A DNA stretch of 64,000 bases. It comes from Phocaeicola massiliensis B84634 = Timone 84634 = DSM 17679 = JCM 13223. GTDB lineage: Bacteria; Bacteroidota; Bacteroidia; Bacteroidales; Bacteroidaceae. The translations under genes and the position numbers were made by a program. The notes below the pieces were generated by a model. The model saw only the letters and a program-made list of their open reading frames with translations, was not told the DNA's origin and did not search any database. Location of the stretch: assembly GCF_000382445.1 (NCBI RefSeq), contig NZ_KB905472.1, positions 498,776 through 562,775 of the forward strand, written 5' to 3'. Below are positions 35,543 to 44,790 of the stretch, in pieces; the first letter of the stretch is position 1, and every line of letters starts with the position of its first letter.

Positions 35543-38500
35543 ATGAAGAAGGCTCTCTTTTTAATGATGTGCTTATGCTTCTCAATTAGTGTATTAGCAC
35601 AGGCAAAGACGGTAACGGGAACGGTGGTAGATGCTATCGGAGAACCGATTATCGGAGCAAGTGTTCTGGAAATGGGCACAACAAATGGTACAATAACTGA
35701 TGTAGATGGTAACTTTACTCTCCAGGTTCCGGAAGGTACAAAACTGGAAGTGAGTTTTCTTGGTTACAAATCACAGCAAATTGTGGTGGGCGCGCAGAGC
35801 CATTACAAGGTGGTGTTGAAAGAAGATACTGAAGTATTGGATGAAGTGGTCGTTGTGGGATATGGTGTGAAGCAGAAACGTTCCACTATGACCACGGCTA
35901 TTTCGAAAATGGATAGTAAAGTACTTGAGAATGCAGCGATTGCTAATGCGGCACAAGCATTGCAGGGTTCTGTCAGTGGTTTGCGGGTGACGAATACATC
36001 CGGTGCTCCGGGTAGTTCGCCTACTATTGTGCTGCGTGGTGGTGCCGGTATTGAATCTGCCGGAAGTCCGTTGGTGGTAGTAGACGGAGTTGTTCGCTCG
36101 ATGGATGATGTCAATCCGGCGGATATCGAGTCAATCCAAGTATTGAAAGATGCAGCTTCGACTGCTATTTATGGTGCTCGTGCCAATAATGGTGTCATTT
36201 TGGTGCAGACAAAGAAAGGAAAAGAAGGAGTTGCCCAGATTTCTTATAAATTTAAGGGTGGTCTGAACTTTGCCCGTAAGGGATATGAATACATGGATGC
36301 CGAAAACTACATAAAATACGGACGTTTGGGACGTCAGTATTCGGGTGGTAGCTTGTCACAAATTGATGGTATGCGCGGTTATGGTGCTGTGTATGGTCAG
36401 AATAACCCTGAACAATTTTCTATCCGATATCTGGATGGCAATGAAGACTTGTTGCAGGAAGGATGGAAACAAATGACTGACCCTATTTCGGGTAAGCAAA
36501 TTGTATTTAAGGATTATGGCACTACTTTGAGAGATGAAGTATATAAAGATCCTGCTTTCACTCAAGACCATTATCTGAGTTTTACCGGCGGTAATGAAAA
36601 AGGTACTTTTGCCGCATCATTAGGATATTATTCGGAAGACGGTACTGTAAAAGGTACTCAGTACAGACGTTTTAGCGGTACATTGAACGGTAATTATAAA
36701 GTATTGCCCATCTTGAATATAAAGGGAGGGGTGAATTTTTCTACTTCGGAAGCTCCGGAATTATATTATGATGATACGGCTGACTTGTTTGAGCGTTTAC
36801 AGAGTGTGGAGCCGACATGGAATCCTTACCTGCCGGATGGCTCGCCTAACTATGGTTATGGCAAACGAGATGGTAATCCTTTGTATTGGCTTGATAAGCT
36901 GACCAATCAAAATAACACTCGCCGCACTACATTGAATATCGGTGCTGATCTTGAGTTGATAAAAGATAAATTGTATTTGAGAGAAAACAGTTCTTTGTAT
37001 TATTCTGATTATACCAAAGAAACGTTTGATAAGGCATACCGTGATTACTGGAATGAAAATACGGAGCGTAAAGCATCTTTTGAATATACACGTACTATTC
37101 AGCAACAACATAGCTTGCAGTTGGAATATACTGATACTTTTAAAGAAAAACATAATCTTTCTGCTATGGTGGGAGGTGAGTACTTTGAAAATCAATATTT
37201 ACAATATAAAGGTACAGCCGATGGTGCTCCTTTTGATCAGATACCGACATTGAATGTTTCGGGTCGTGATAATATGTGGTCTTATTCATATCGTCAGGGG
37301 TATCGTATTGCTTCTGGTTTTGCACGTGTGACTTATGATTATGAACGTCGTTATTTGTTTACTGCTGTAGCGCGTTATGACGGTATTTCTAAATTGTCGG
37401 ATAACCGTTGGGGCTTCTTCCCCGGTGTATCTGCCGGATGGAATGTGCATGAAGAAGCTTTCTTTAAAGATAGCGAGCTGGCAAAAGTAGTATCTACCGT
37501 GAAACCTCGTATCTCCTATGGTATCAATGGTAATGTAAATGGTATTGGTAATTATGATGTATATGGTATTTATGATAAGCAGACTGCTTATAATGGAACG
37601 ACCGGTATTTTAAATACAGGAGTTATTAATTCTAAATTGAAATGGGAAAAGAGTAAATCCTTTGAGTTGGGGTTGGATTTGGGATTCTTGGATAATCGTT
37701 ATAACTTGATATTGGATTATTATAACCGTACTACTTCTGATTTGCTGACTAATGTTAATTTGCCGGGCTATACCGGTTTTGATTCTTTCAAAACAAATTT
37801 GGGAAGTCTCCGTAATACCGGTTTTGAAGTGGAAGGTAACTTGAGCTTGATTCGTAATCCGAAGGGCTTTAACTGGGATTTCTCTTTTAATGCTTCATTG
37901 GTACATAATAAGATTATTAAACTTCCTTATAATGGAAATGAGAACAACCGTCAGGGCGGTACTCAGGTTTTCGACCCTAAAACACAACAGGTTATTTGGG
38001 TAGGCGGTTATCAGGAAGGACATACCATGGGAGATATTTATGCCTATAAACAAGTGAAGATTCTTAGTGACTGGAATGAAGTGAATACCATGGCTGGTAA
38101 TTATATTGATATGATTGCCGGACTTTATGGTCCTAATGTCAGTGATGCTGATAAAAAAAAATATGGATTGACCAAACCCATTGAACCGGGTGATGTTTTG
38201 TGGGCGGACTTGGACGGAAATCATAAAATAGATCAGTTGGACCGTGTGAAGGTGGGTAACATCTATCCTAAATGGACAGGAGGTTTCTCTACCACGCTTT
38301 CTTATAAGAATGTATCTTTATATGGACGATTTGATTTTGCTTTAGGACATACCATTTTGAATATGGTGGCTATGCGCTCTTTGGGACAGTCTGTTGGTTT
38401 TAAAAATATAATAAAGGAAGGATTGAAGACTTGGACGGAAGAGAATACAAATACCGATCTGCCGAAATCTTATTATGATGATTCTACTAATAAAAAGAAT

Positions 38501-38800
38501 ATCTACCGTGATACCAAGGGCAGTGATATTACTTCTGTTAATGATAGAAGTTCCAGATTCTATGAAAAAGGGGACTATCTGGCTTTAAGAGAATTAACTT
38601 TGAATTGGAAATTACCTGTTAACTGGATATCTAAGGTGGGAATGACAAATGCGTCTGTATATATCACAGGTCAGAACTTGTTCTATATTACCGGTTATAG
38701 TGGTTCTTCTCCTGAAGCCCCGTTGACTTATCCGGGTGTGGATGCCGGACGTTATCCTACACCAAGAACTGTGTTGGTAGGTGCTTCTGTATCATTCTAA
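35543..38800 (+). CDS. SusC/RagA-family TonB-dependent outer-membrane transporter
   Basis: 1,085 residues. Signal peptide ending VLAQ, a carboxypeptidase-regulatory-like domain (about 23-100: VTGTVVDAIGEPIIGASV), TonB box region DEVVVVGYG, plug domain (about 110-230, with DAASTAIYGARANNGVI), then the 22-strand barrel ending in FGASVSF-like sequence. It imports oligosaccharides with its SusD partner. It lacks the N-terminal STN domain used for signalling to anti-sigma factors, so control by an ECF/anti-sigma pair is unlikely. A run of nine A residues occurs in frame at 38153-38161. Substrate inferred from neighbours: sialylated host glycan pieces. Confidence 0.95.
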   Translation: MKKALFLMMCLCFSISVLAQAKTVTGTVVDAIGEPIIGASVLEMGTTNGTITDVDGNFTLQVPEGTKLEVSFLGYKSQQIVVGAQSHYKVVLKEDTEVLDEVVVVGYGVKQKRSTMTTAISKMDSKVLENAAIANAAQALQGSVSGLRVTNTSGAPGSSPTIVLRGGAGIESAGSPLVVVDGVVRSMDDVNPADIESIQVLKDAASTAIYGARANNGVILVQTKKGKEGVAQISYKFKGGLNFARKGYEYMDAENYIKYGRLGRQYSGGSLSQIDGMRGYGAVYGQNNPEQFSIRYLDGNEDLLQEGWKQMTDPISGKQIVFKDYGTTLRDEVYKDPAFTQDHYLSFTGGNEKGTFAASLGYYSEDGTVKGTQYRRFSGTLNGNYKVLPILNIKGGVNFSTSEAPELYYDDTADLFERLQSVEPTWNPYLPDGSPNYGYGKRDGNPLYWLDKLTNQNNTRRTTLNIGADLELIKDKLYLRENSSLYYSDYTKETFDKAYRDYWNENTERKASFEYTRTIQQQHSLQLEYTDTFKEKHNLSAMVGGEYFENQYLQYKGTADGAPFDQIPTLNVSGRDNMWSYSYRQGYRIASGFARVTYDYERRYLFTAVARYDGISKLSDNRWGFFPGVSAGWNVHEEAFFKDSELAKVVSTVKPRISYGINGNVNGIGNYDVYGIYDKQTAYNGTTGILNTGVINSKLKWEKSKSFELGLDLGFLDNRYNLILDYYNRTTSDLLTNVNLPGYTGFDSFKTNLGSLRNTGFEVEGNLSLIRNPKGFNWDFSFNASLVHNKIIKLPYNGNENNRQGGTQVFDPKTQQVIWVGGYQEGHTMGDIYAYKQVKILSDWNEVNTMAGNYIDMIAGLYGPNVSDADKKKYGLTKPIEPGDVLWADLDGNHKIDQLDRVKVGNIYPKWTGGFSTTLSYKNVSLYGRFDFALGHTILNMVAMRSLGQSVGFKNIIKEGLKTWTEENTNTDLPKSYYDDSTNKKNIYRDTKGSDITSVNDRSSRFYEKGDYLALRELTLNWKLPVNWISKVGMTNASVYITGQNLFYITGYSGSSPEAPLTYPGVDAGRYPTPRTVLVGASVSF

Positions 38801-38830
38801 GTTTATTATAATAAAAGAAGATAACGATTT

Positions 38831-40345
38831 ATGAAAAATAAAATTATATCATTAGCCATTATGACAGCTTCCCTTTTTACAATGACGGGATGTTTGGATA
38901 TGGAGCCGGTAAGTAGCATTACCGATAAGAATATGTGGGAGAGTGAAGGACAGTTTACTTCATTTGTGTATGGAGTGCACAGTCGTTTGCGTGAGAACTC
39001 TTTCAATATGTTTGTTTTAGGAGAATTGCGTTCAGATATTTATAATCCTTCTACCGGATGGACAGGAGAGAGTAATAAAGTGGAGGAGATTACTTCTAAT
39101 ATATTAAGTCAGGAACGTCCGGGTCTGAGTAACTTTGCAGGTTTATATAGTAATATCAACCAGATAAATTTGTTTATCAGTAAAGCTGCTGATACGAATT
39201 TGTTGAAAGAGGCAGATAAAGCTTATTATTTGGGACAGATGTATGGCTTGAGAGCATTCTATTATTTCCACTTGCTTCGTTCATGGGGAGATGTGGTTTG
39301 GACAGACCAGCCGAGCACAGGTTTTGAAATAGGGAAACTGGATAAGGCTGCCAGTCCGGCTGCGGAAATAATGGAAAAGATTAAAGCGGATATTCAAAGT
39401 TCGGAAGATAGTTTTGGCACAGATTACAGTTTTCGTGAATCACGTACATTTTGGTCGAAAGCTGCAACGCTGATGCTGAAGGCTGAGGTTTATTTGTGGT
39501 CCGGTCGCCGGATGGGAGGGGGAAGTGCCGATGCTACAGTTGCTCAGAATGCCTTGACCGATATTCAGAGCCATATCTCCAGAGAAACTCTTGATTTGAT
39601 GCCCAATTATACAGATGTGTTTGCTTATGACGATAAAGGTAATAAGGAGATAATCTTTACTATTCATAATAAACAGAACGAAACCGATTTGTTTGGCGGT
39701 AGTTGGAGAAATAATCTGGTGCCTCAAAGAGCTACATTGAGTCTTTATTATGATAAGGAGACAGATGGGCAGTTTGAGTTGAATTTCAATGGTAATATGT
39801 ATTATCCTGTTAGAAATGAGTTATACGATAAATTTGATAACTTGGACACTAGAAAACAAGGAACGTTGAAAGCTGTCTTTACAATGGATGCACCACACGA
39901 TTATGTGGGATGTTTCCCTTATAAATATCGTGGAACAACTCCGTCAGGAGCTTCAGAAAGACTTTTTGCTGATGATTTTCCTGTATATCGTTATGCCGAT
40001 TTATTATTGATGCTGGCTGAAGCTAAATCATTGACCGGGGGAGATCCGACAGCTGAAATCAATTTGATACGTGCCCGTGCGTATAAGGCTAATTATGATG
40101 TGGCTACAATGGGGTATCCGAATATGGCAGGTGATAAAGACGGTATCAATGAGGTTTTATTGAGAGAACGTTATAAGGAATTTATGTTCGAAGGTAAACG
40201 TTGGTATGATTTACGTCGTTTTGGCGATGAATATGTATTTGAGTATACTACTGCAGATGATTCTTACCCTCAACGTTTGTTGTGGCCAATCGACAAGAAT
40301 ACATTAACAAATAACCCTGCTTTGGAACAAACTCCGGGATATTGA
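38831..40345 (+). CDS. SusD/RagB-family surface glycan-binding lipoprotein
   Basis: 504 residues. Lipobox MTGC (Cys21). SusD-like N-terminal segment (TDKNMWESEGQFTSFVYGVH), TPR-type helices (GQMYGLRAFYYFHLLRSWGDV), and the RagB/SusD C-terminal domain with VYRYADLLLMLAEAKS and LLRERYKEFMFEGKRWYDLRRFG. It forms the lid over the SusC transporter at the cell surface. It follows susC by 30 bp. Confidence 0.95.
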   Translation: MKNKIISLAIMTASLFTMTGCLDMEPVSSITDKNMWESEGQFTSFVYGVHSRLRENSFNMFVLGELRSDIYNPSTGWTGESNKVEEITSNILSQERPGLSNFAGLYSNINQINLFISKAADTNLLKEADKAYYLGQMYGLRAFYYFHLLRSWGDVVWTDQPSTGFEIGKLDKAASPAAEIMEKIKADIQSSEDSFGTDYSFRESRTFWSKAATLMLKAEVYLWSGRRMGGGSADATVAQNALTDIQSHISRETLDLMPNYTDVFAYDDKGNKEIIFTIHNKQNETDLFGGSWRNNLVPQRATLSLYYDKETDGQFELNFNGNMYYPVRNELYDKFDNLDTRKQGTLKAVFTMDAPHDYVGCFPYKYRGTTPSGASERLFADDFPVYRYADLLLMLAEAKSLTGGDPTAEINLIRARAYKANYDVATMGYPNMAGDKDGINEVLLRERYKEFMFEGKRWYDLRRFGDEYVFEYTTADDSYPQRLLWPIDKNTLTNNPALEQTPGY

Positions 40346-40373
40346 CCGTATTTCTTGCCTAAATAATAAAATA

Positions 40374-40415
40374 AAGGTGGTTTTTTATCATAAAAAGATA
40401 AAGAATCACCTTTTT
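40374..40415 (+). terminator. Hairpin with T-run between susD and the sialidase gene
   Basis: Arms 40374-40389 and 40397-40412 pair over 16 bp with two G-U pairs around ATAAAAA, followed by TTTTTG. It can act as a partial terminator or RNA-stability element, allowing different levels of susCD and enzymes. Confidence 0.7.
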
Positions 40416-40472
40416 GTTTTCATATTACAATAAAATATTTTATTTTTACCCGCATAATTAAATAATAATATT

Positions 40473-42113
40473 ATGAAACAAATTTCTTGGTTGTTAGGAA
40501 TTCTTTTATTCCTCTCTCCTTTACAGATGAGTGCTCAAAAGCAGGATACGGTTGCAGTGCGCGAAACTCGTATTCCGGTATTGATTGAACGGCAGGACAA
40601 TGAACTGTTTAATTTGCGTATAGATGCTACGCAAAGTCAGGTGTTGAATGATGTGAAACTTAGTTTCGGCAAAGAAGTGAATCTGAATGAAATAGAGGCA
40701 GTGAAACTCTATTATGGCGGAACAGAAAGTTCTGAGAGAAAAGGAAAAACTTATTTTGCTCCCGTTGATTATATTCCAAGTAATACTCCGGGTAAAACAT
40801 TGGCTGCTAACCCTTCTTATTCTATTTTGAAAGCGGAAGTGAAAGCTCCGAAAAGAGATGTTGTGTTAAAAGTAGACCAGAAACTGTATCCGGGTGTGAA
40901 CTATTTTTGGGTTAGTTTGCAGATGAAACCAACAGCTTCTGTACTTGCAAAGGTATCGGTGGAAATGACAGGAGTAACGATGGATAATCGGACTGCTCCG
41001 GTGAAGGTTGTGCGCAAAGCTGATACCCACTATATGGGAGTTGGTGTTCGTCATGCCGGCGATGACGGGGTAGCAGCTTATCGTATTCCGGGATTGGCAA
41101 CTTCTAATAAAGGTACGTTGCTTGGTGTATATGATGTTCGCCACAACAACAGCGCAGACTTGCAAGAATATGTAGAAATAGGGTTGAGCAGAAGTACAGA
41201 CGGCGGACAGACTTGGGAAAAGATGCGTATCCCGATGTCTTTCGGCGAACATGAAGGTTTGCCAAAAGCTCAGAATGGTGTGGGAGATCCTGCTATCTTG
41301 GTGGATAGGAAAACCGGTACTATCTGGATTATAGCAGCATGGACACACGGAATGGGTAACGGACGTGCTTGGTGGAATTCTCAACCGGGAATGGATATGC
41401 ACCACACAGCACAACTTATGTTGGTAAAGAGTGACGATGATGGTAAAACCTGGTCTGAACCGATAAATATTACGGAACAGGTAAAAGATCCTTCTTGGTA
41501 TTTCTTGTTGCAAGGTCCGGGTAGAGGTATATCGATGGATGATGGTACGTTGGTATTTGCCAGCCAGTATATCGGAAGTGATAGAATTCCCAATGCAGGT
41601 ATTATCTATAGTAAAGACCATGGAAAAACTTGGCATATCAGTTCATTGGCGCGTACCAATACGACAGAATCACAAGTTGCTGAAATAGAACCGGGGGTAT
41701 TAATGCTGAATATGCGTGATAATCGTGGTGGAAGTCGTGCAGTTTCTACTACTACCGATATGGGTAAAACTTGGAAAGAACACGTGTCTTCTCGTACTTC
41801 TTTGCAGGAACCGGTATGTATGGCGAGTTTGATTAGTGTGAAAGCCAAAGATAATGTGCTGGGTAAAGATATTCTGTTGTTCTCTAATCCGAACGATACG
41901 AAGAATCGTCATAGTATCACAATTAAGGCAAGTCTTGATGGTGGAGTGACTTGGTTGCCCGAAAATCAATTGTTGTTGGATGCCGGTTGGGGCTGGGGAT
42001 ATTCTTGCCTGACTATGATTGATAAAGAAACAGTAGGTATATTATATGAAAGTAGTGTAGCTCATATGACTTTTCAGGCTATTAAACTGAAGGATATTAT
42101 CAAGACTAAATAA
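40473..42113 (+). CDS. Exo-alpha-sialidase (GH33)
   Basis: 546 residues. Signal peptide (MKQISWLLGILLFLSPLQMSA). An N-terminal beta-sandwich (about 25-185) is followed by the six-bladed propeller: the RIP motif at Arg204 (AAYRIPGLA) and five Asp boxes (first at about 240-248, STDGGQTW; then DDDGKTW, KDHGKTW, TDMGKTW, LDGGVTW). The catalytic Tyr region is WGYSCLTMID near the C-terminus. It removes terminal sialic acid from host glycans in the periplasm or at the surface; the layout matches Bacteroides NanH. Its stop is directly followed by the next start. Confidence 0.95.
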   Translation: MKQISWLLGILLFLSPLQMSAQKQDTVAVRETRIPVLIERQDNELFNLRIDATQSQVLNDVKLSFGKEVNLNEIEAVKLYYGGTESSERKGKTYFAPVDYIPSNTPGKTLAANPSYSILKAEVKAPKRDVVLKVDQKLYPGVNYFWVSLQMKPTASVLAKVSVEMTGVTMDNRTAPVKVVRKADTHYMGVGVRHAGDDGVAAYRIPGLATSNKGTLLGVYDVRHNNSADLQEYVEIGLSRSTDGGQTWEKMRIPMSFGEHEGLPKAQNGVGDPAILVDRKTGTIWIIAAWTHGMGNGRAWWNSQPGMDMHHTAQLMLVKSDDDGKTWSEPINITEQVKDPSWYFLLQGPGRGISMDDGTLVFASQYIGSDRIPNAGIIYSKDHGKTWHISSLARTNTTESQVAEIEPGVLMLNMRDNRGGSRAVSTTTDMGKTWKEHVSSRTSLQEPVCMASLISVKAKDNVLGKDILLFSNPNDTKNRHSITIKASLDGGVTWLPENQLLLDAGWGWGYSCLTMIDKETVGILYESSVAHMTFQAIKLKDIIKTK

Positions 42114-44123
42114 ATGAAATGTAGATTAACCTGTCTCATAGGTATGATATTTGTCTGTGCCATGACTATGGCACAGACAAATGCTTATCCGTTACTTCCT
42201 ATGCCACAGAATTATAAAGTAACGGATAAGTCGTTTGCAATGGGAAAGGTAAAGCTTTCTACTCCGGTTCTGAAGTCGGAGTGGGAGGCTTTTATTGTGA
42301 ATGCCGGTGGAGAATTGGCGGATAAAGCTGCCGCAGAGATAAAAGTAGAACTTCTTCCGGTTATTGATGGAGTTAAGTTAAATCCGGATGAGGCGTACCG
42401 ACTGTCTGTGTCCGGGAAATTGATAAAGATAGAGGCTGTTACGGAACGTGGGGTGTATTGGGCCTTGCAAACGCTTCGTCAGTTAGAAAAGAAAAAGGGA
42501 AAGAAAAGTCTGTTTGCCGGTTGTGAGATTGTGGACTGGCCGGCTTTCCGAATCCGTGGCTTTATGCAGGATGTAGGTCGCAGTTATATTTCAGTGGAAG
42601 AATTAAAGCGTGAAATAGAGATATTATCTCGTTTTAAAATCAATGTGTTTCATTGGCATCTTACTGAAAATCAGGCATGGCGTTTGGAAAGTAAGATATT
42701 CCCGATGCTGAATGACAGTATTAATACAGTCCGTATGCCGGGTAAGTACTATACATTAGAGGAAGCACGTGAGTTGGTGGACTTTTGTAAGCAACATCAA
42801 GTCATGTTGATTCCCGAGATAGATATGCCGGGGCATAGTGCAGCTTTTATTCGTACTTTCCGTCATGATATGCAGAGTCCTGAAGGTATGAAAATCTTGA
42901 AACTCTTAATAGATGAAGTTTGTGAAACTTTTGATGTACCTTATTTGCATATAGGTACCGATGAAGTAGCATTTACTAATCCTGATTTTGTTCCCGAAAT
43001 GGTATCTTATGTACGTTCAAAAGGAAAGAAGGTGATTTCTTGGAATCCCGGTTGGCATTATAAGCCGGGAGAAATAGATATGACTCACTTGTGGAGCTAT
43101 CGTGGAAAGGCTCAACCGGGAATTCCTGCCATTGATTCCAAATTTCATTATTTGAATCACTTTGATACATTTGCCGATTTGGTTGCCCTGTATAACAGCC
43201 GTATATATAATAAGGTGGAAGGGAGTGATGATATAGCCGGTACTATATTGGCAATATGGAACGATCGGATGATTTCAAAAGAAGAAGATATGATTGTTCA
43301 AAACGGATTTTATCCCAGTATGCTTGCCATTGCAGAACGTGCATGGAGAGGTGGCGGAACAGAATATTTCGATGGGAATGGAACGATGCTTCCTGCCGAA
43401 GATACAGAGACATTCCATGAATTTGTTGATTTTGAAAATCGTATGTTATGGCATAAAGAACATACATTCAAAGGATATCCTTTTGCTTATGTGAAACAGA
43501 CTGATGTCAAATGGAATATAACTGATGCTTTTCCTAACGGTGGGGACCTGTCAAAAGTATTCCCCCCGGAACAGGAGTTGAAGGAGTCTTATGAGTATGA
43601 AGGGAAAACATACGGAACACGCAAAGCTATTGGTGCCGGTATTTATCTGCGCCATGTTTGGGGAACAATGGTACCGGCCTTTTATAAAGACCCTAAAGAA
43701 AATCATACTTCCTATGCTTATACATGGGTTTATTCTCCCAAAGACCAGGAAGTGGGGCTGTGGGCTGAGTTTCAGAATTATAGTCGTTCTGAGATGGACC
43801 TGGCTCCATTACAGGGAAAGTGGGATTATAAAGGCAGTCGAATATGGATTAATGATAAAGAAATAATGCCTCCTGTGTGGACAGCTACTCACCGGGTAAA
43901 AAGTAATGAAGTACCTTTGGGAAATGAAAATTGTGTGGTGCGTCCTCCATTGCTTGTTCACTTAAATAAAGGTTGGAACAAAGTACTCCTGAAGTTGCCG
44001 ATAGGTAAGTTTGGAATGGACGAAACGCGTCTTGTCAAATGGATGTTTACTACCGTCTTTGTTACTCCGGATGGTGAAAAAGCAGTAGAAGGATTAATTT
44101 ATTCACCTGAAAAACAACTATAA
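42114..44123 (+). CDS. Beta-N-acetylhexosaminidase (GH20), first paralogue
   Basis: 669 residues with an SPI-type signal peptide (to about residue 22, MTMAQ). GH20b N-terminal domain (about 25-145), catalytic barrel with FHWHLTENQAWRLE and the catalytic Asp-Glu pair in HIGTDEV, then a beta-sandwich C-terminal part. It releases terminal GlcNAc or GalNAc from host glycans. The catalytic motif reads GTDEV rather than the more usual GGDE, and the sequence diverges strongly from the two downstream GH20 proteins. Confidence 0.93.
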   Translation: MKCRLTCLIGMIFVCAMTMAQTNAYPLLPMPQNYKVTDKSFAMGKVKLSTPVLKSEWEAFIVNAGGELADKAAAEIKVELLPVIDGVKLNPDEAYRLSVSGKLIKIEAVTERGVYWALQTLRQLEKKKGKKSLFAGCEIVDWPAFRIRGFMQDVGRSYISVEELKREIEILSRFKINVFHWHLTENQAWRLESKIFPMLNDSINTVRMPGKYYTLEEARELVDFCKQHQVMLIPEIDMPGHSAAFIRTFRHDMQSPEGMKILKLLIDEVCETFDVPYLHIGTDEVAFTNPDFVPEMVSYVRSKGKKVISWNPGWHYKPGEIDMTHLWSYRGKAQPGIPAIDSKFHYLNHFDTFADLVALYNSRIYNKVEGSDDIAGTILAIWNDRMISKEEDMIVQNGFYPSMLAIAERAWRGGGTEYFDGNGTMLPAEDTETFHEFVDFENRMLWHKEHTFKGYPFAYVKQTDVKWNITDAFPNGGDLSKVFPPEQELKESYEYEGKTYGTRKAIGAGIYLRHVWGTMVPAFYKDPKENHTSYAYTWVYSPKDQEVGLWAEFQNYSRSEMDLAPLQGKWDYKGSRIWINDKEIMPPVWTATHRVKSNEVPLGNENCVVRPPLLVHLNKGWNKVLLKLPIGKFGMDETRLVKWMFTTVFVTPDGEKAVEGLIYSPEKQL

Positions 44124-44124
44124 A

Positions 44125-44790
44125 ATGAAAAACATTGCTTTACTTTTATTGGGGCTTTTCCTTGCACTGCCCCAATTTGCCCAGGAACGCAAATATTCTA
44201 CATTCTATGAGCAACGTGCAACTTTATTCGAAGAACTTCCGGTTACTTCGAGAGATATTATCTTTTTGGGCAATAGCATAACTAACGGATGCGAGTGGGG
44301 CGAGCTTTTCCAAAACACTTATGTGAAAAACAGGGGAATCAGTGGCGATATTTGTATGGGAGTATACGATCGTCTTGATCCTATTATAAAGGGAAAGCCG
44401 GCTAAAATATTTCTTTTAATAGGCATTAATGACGTAGCGAGAGGAACATCGGCTGATACAATTGTTGCAAGAATCGAAATGATTGTAAAGAAAATAAAGG
44501 CAGAATCTCCGAAAACTGAATTATATTTGCAAAGTGTATTGCCTGTCAATGATTGTTACGGTATGTTTGGCGGACATACCTCTCGTTGGCAAGTTGTGAA
44601 GCAGATAAACGATTTGCTGAAACCTTTGGCAGAGAAGGAGAGGGTTACATATATCGATTTATATAGCCACTTTGTGGATGGAGCTACCGGAAAGATGAAT
44701 CCTCAATATACCAATGACGGTCTGCATTTATTGGGAAAAGGTTACCTGTTATGGCGTGATATTGTGAAACCTTATGTTAACAAGAAATGA
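44125..44790 (+). CDS. SGNH/GDSL-family hydrolase (esterase)
   Basis: 221 residues with a signal peptide (to about residue 20, LPQFA-Q). SGNH blocks: block I IIFLGNSITNG (Ser in GNS), block III GINDVA, block V NDGLHLLGKGY with Asp and His. Secreted deacylase, probably removing O-acetyl groups from sialic acid or other glycan residues; the substrate is inferred from the neighbouring sialate O-acetylesterase. It overlaps the next gene by 4 bp (ATGA). Confidence 0.9.
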   Translation: MKNIALLLLGLFLALPQFAQERKYSTFYEQRATLFEELPVTSRDIIFLGNSITNGCEWGELFQNTYVKNRGISGDICMGVYDRLDPIIKGKPAKIFLLIGINDVARGTSADTIVARIEMIVKKIKAESPKTELYLQSVLPVNDCYGMFGGHTSRWQVVKQINDLLKPLAEKERVTYIDLYSHFVDGATGKMNPQYTNDGLHLLGKGYLLWRDIVKPYVNKK

